This document shows, piece by piece, positions 62,396 through 64,000 of a stretch of 64,000 nt of DNA (the stretch's first letter is position 1; each line of letters opens with the position of its first letter). The notes under the pieces are model-generated. The model made no database searches and was not told where the DNA came from. It saw nothing but the letters and a program-made list of their open reading frames with translations. The stretch comes from Sideroxydans sp. (GTDB taxonomy: Bacteria; Pseudomonadota; Gammaproteobacteria; Burkholderiales; Gallionellaceae), in assembly GCA_028687425.1 (NCBI GenBank), contig JAQUAD010000001.1:62001-126000 (forward strand). Direction: 5' to 3'. The position numbers were made by a program, and so were the translations under genes.

Positions 62396-62691
62396 GCCAT
62401 AAGGTTCGCTACACTCAGGCTGCCAAAGAAGACCTAAAGCGACTGTTTACCTTCTTGGCCGCAAACGACATTTCAGCCGCGAAGCACGCCCGCGAGACCA
62501 TTGCTGCCAGCATGCAGGTGTTGGAACGATTTCCATTCACTTGTCGCAAGGCGGATAGCGACAATGCATATTTACGCGAATTGATCATTCCGTTTGGAGG
62601 TGCAGGCTATGTTGCGCTGTTCGAGATCGATGACGCTGAAACCGTGACGATCCTTGCCGTTCGCCACCAGCGTGAAGACGATTACCATTAA
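62392..62691 (+). CDS. RelE/ParE-family toxin
   Basis: 99 residues, GTG start inside the antitoxin end. The ParE/RelE pattern is clear: [29 protein letters not shown], a basic central strand, and the C-terminal [15 protein letters not shown]. It is distinct in sequence from the ParE at 49.8 kb. Confidence 0.9.
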   Translation: MSHKVRYTQAAKEDLKRLFTFLAANDISAAKHARETIAASMQVLERFPFTCRKADSDNAYLRELIIPFGGAGYVALFEIDDAETVTILAVRHQREDDYH

Positions 62692-62717
62692 CCCGATTCA
62701 TACAACAGGAAATAAAG

Positions 62718-63056
62718 ATGTCTGACTTACCAAACTGCCCCAAATGCAACTCCGAATACACCTACGAAGACGGCGATAACTTCGTCTGTCCCGAGTGCGC
62801 GCACGAGTGGCCCAAAGTGGCTGCCGAGGCAGTCGAAGAAGTGAAGGTGTTCAAGGATGCTTTCGGTACGGTTCTGAACGACGGCGACACCGTCACGGTG
62901 ATCAAGGACCTGAAAATCAAGGGTTCTTCCTCGGTGGTGAAGGTCGGCACCAAGGTGAAGAACATTCGTCTGGTGGATGGCGATCACGACATCGACTGTA
63001 AGATCGACGGCATCGGCGCGATGCAGTTGAAGACCGAGTTCGTGAAGAAGGCCTGA
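62718..63056 (+). CDS. yjdM: YjdM/PhnA-domain zinc-ribbon protein
   Basis: 112 residues. An N-terminal zinc ribbon (CPKCNSEY and CPECAHEW) precedes the PhnA domain ([28 protein letters not shown]). The family was once called alkylphosphonate uptake protein; its actual function is unknown. ACAGGAAATAAAG precedes the ATG. Confidence 0.94.
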   Translation: MSDLPNCPKCNSEYTYEDGDNFVCPECAHEWPKVAAEAVEEVKVFKDAFGTVLNDGDTVTVIKDLKIKGSSSVVKVGTKVKNIRLVDGDHDIDCKIDGIGAMQLKTEFVKKA

Positions 63057-63068
63057 CGAGGCAAAGGA

Positions 63069-63257
63069 ATGAGCGGCTGGGGTTGCCCGCACGAGGTCGA
63101 CGACAAGTGCCAGAAGGTACTGAACAAGCCGTGCGATATTGGCATGAAAGGTTGCGTGCTGTCAGGGCGCTTCCGGTTCGCCGATCCGAGCAAGAACCGC
63201 ACGCGCCAGAAGGCTCAGGACGATGCGCCTGCACCTTCACCGGAAAACAAGGAATGA
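63069..63257 (+). CDS. Cysteine-rich small protein
   Basis: 62 residues with four cysteines in the first 29 (C6, C14, C22, C29), spaced eight, eight and seven apart. The C-terminus is charged and low-complexity. I do not know its family name, but the spacing suggests metal binding. It starts 12 bp after yjdM and overlaps the next gene by 4 bp (ATGA). Confidence 0.72.
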   Translation: MSGWGCPHEVDDKCQKVLNKPCDIGMKGCVLSGRFRFADPSKNRTRQKAQDDAPAPSPENKE

Positions 63258-64000
63258 AGCAGCTCGTTGCGGGCCTGCTGCTCTGTGGTGCGGCAGCGCA
63301 GGTGCAGGCGGTCAATCTGCCGCGTCCCGATCACATCCTCATCGTGATCGAAGAGAACAAATCCTTTTCGCAGATCATCGGCAATCCAGATGCGCCTTAC
63401 ATCAACGCGCTGGCGCAACGCGGTGCCTTGTTCACCAATGCGCACGGTGTCACCCATCCCAGCCAGCCCAACTATCTCGCCTTGTTCAACGGCACGACGC
63501 GTGGCATCGGCAGCAACACCTGTCCGCTGGACCTGTCCGGCGACAACCTGGCTAGTGCCTTGCTGTTGAAAGGTCGGAGCTTTGTCAGCTACTCTGAGTC
63601 GATGCCCAAGGCTGGATACGAGGGCTGCCGCTACGGTTCGTACATGCGCAAGCACAATCCGCTGGCGAACTGGAAAGAACTGTCAGCATTGAACCAGCCG
63701 CTGACGGCCATGCCGCAGGATTTTGCGCAGTTGCCCGATGTAGCCTGGGTGGTGCCCGATCAGCGCAATGACATGCACGACGGCAGCATCGCGCAAGGCG
63801 ATGCGTGGTTGCAGCAGAACATCGAGGCTTACGCGCAGTGGGCGATGGACAACAACAGCCTGCTCATCGTCACTTTCGACGAGGATGATGGTTCGGAAGG
63901 GAATCGCGTCGTCACGCTCATGGTCGGCCCCATGGTGAAAGCGGGGCAGTATGCGCAACGCATAGACCACTACAACGTGTTGCGCACCATCCTGCAGATG
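63254..64000 (+). CDS. Secreted phosphoesterase/acid phosphatase family protein (3' truncated)
   Basis: The first 249 codons are in the window and the frame runs off the right edge. A signal peptide (MKQLVAGLLLCGAAAQVQA) is followed by the alkaline-phosphatase-superfamily core of the AcpA/phospholipase C phosphoesterase family: DHILIVIEENKSF, HPSQPNYLALFNGTT and VTFDEDDG. It is probably periplasmic or secreted. AAGGA precedes the ATG. The substrate is not predictable from this part. Confidence 0.85.
   Translation, partial: MKQLVAGLLLCGAAAQVQAVNLPRPDHILIVIEENKSFSQIIGNPDAPYINALAQRGALFTNAHGVTHPSQPNYLALFNGTTRGIGSNTCPLDLSGDNLASALLLKGRSFVSYSESMPKAGYEGCRYGSYMRKHNPLANWKELSALNQPLTAMPQDFAQLPDVAWVVPDQRNDMHDGSIAQGDAWLQQNIEAYAQWAMDNNSLLIVTFDEDDGSEGNRVVTLMVGPMVKAGQYAQRIDHYNVLRTILQM

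Overview
The window is a chromosomal segment of a GC-rich Gram-negative bacterium, most likely a betaproteobacterium of the Gallionellaceae/Nitrosomonadales type. That placement rests on gene order (mnmE-mnmG-rsmG-parA-parB-atpIBEFHAGDC-glmU-glmS), an E. coli-like c subunit, a PilG/H/I/J-ChpA pilus chemosensory operon and an rsmI-lpoA-yraN-diaA-dolP cluster; genus is inference. About 70 protein genes are packed tightly, many with 1-17 bp overlaps. No gene-free stretch exceeds about 160 bp. I see no rRNA, tRNA, insertion sequence, prophage or CRISPR array.

Layout. 1-4.8 kb: origin-proximal module with the 3' end of mnmE, a near-perfect parS site, mnmG, rsmG, parA and parB. 4.8-12 kb: complete F1Fo ATP synthase operon closed by a strong terminator. 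12-15.2 kb: glmU-glmS, UDP-GlcNAc supply. 15.3-25.7 kb: an orphan ParA-like ATPase, then a minus-strand run of ubiB, a Tim44-like protein, rluA, xthA, a DUF4124-glutaredoxin protein, oligopeptidase A, a non-catalytic dihydroorotase (pyrX), pyrB, ruvX and yqgE. 25.8-34.2 kb: chpA-pilJ-pilI-pilH-pilG, control of type IV pili. 34.2-38.5 kb: trkH-trkA potassium uptake, a thioredoxin-like protein and divergent rsmE. 38.5-41.2 kb: a 4-oxalocrotonate tautomerase with a decayed tandem copy, an unknown membrane protein, argA and yggX. 41.2-45.8 kb: polyphosphate island (ppk1, a histone H1-like/ribbon-helix-helix protein, sixA, a PPK2-type phosphotransferase). 45.8-51.1 kb: wrbA, DUF302, DUF2288, an unknown, gamma-carbonic anhydrase, a CheX-like protein, an old yellow enzyme, a ParDE toxin-antitoxin pair and an AT-rich zinc-ribbon membrane protein. 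51.2-56.7 kb: active pyrC and an RND efflux pump with adaptor. 56.7-64 kb: rsmI, lpoA, yraN, diaA, dolP, rfaE2, a DUF971 gene, ubiE, a second ParE-type toxin-antitoxin pair, yjdM, a Cys-rich small protein and a truncated phosphoesterase.

Functional links. ParA/ParB and parS form one complete segregation system beside the origin. pyrB-pyrX needs the catalytic PyrC encoded 28 kb away, whose start codon directly follows a 12-bp hairpin. ppk1 and the PPK2 enzyme make and use polyphosphate, and the basic DNA-binding-like protein between them is the strongest candidate for an undescribed partner. Two roughly 87-bp composite palindromic elements at 55.4 and 59.2 kb are the only dispersed repeats noticed.
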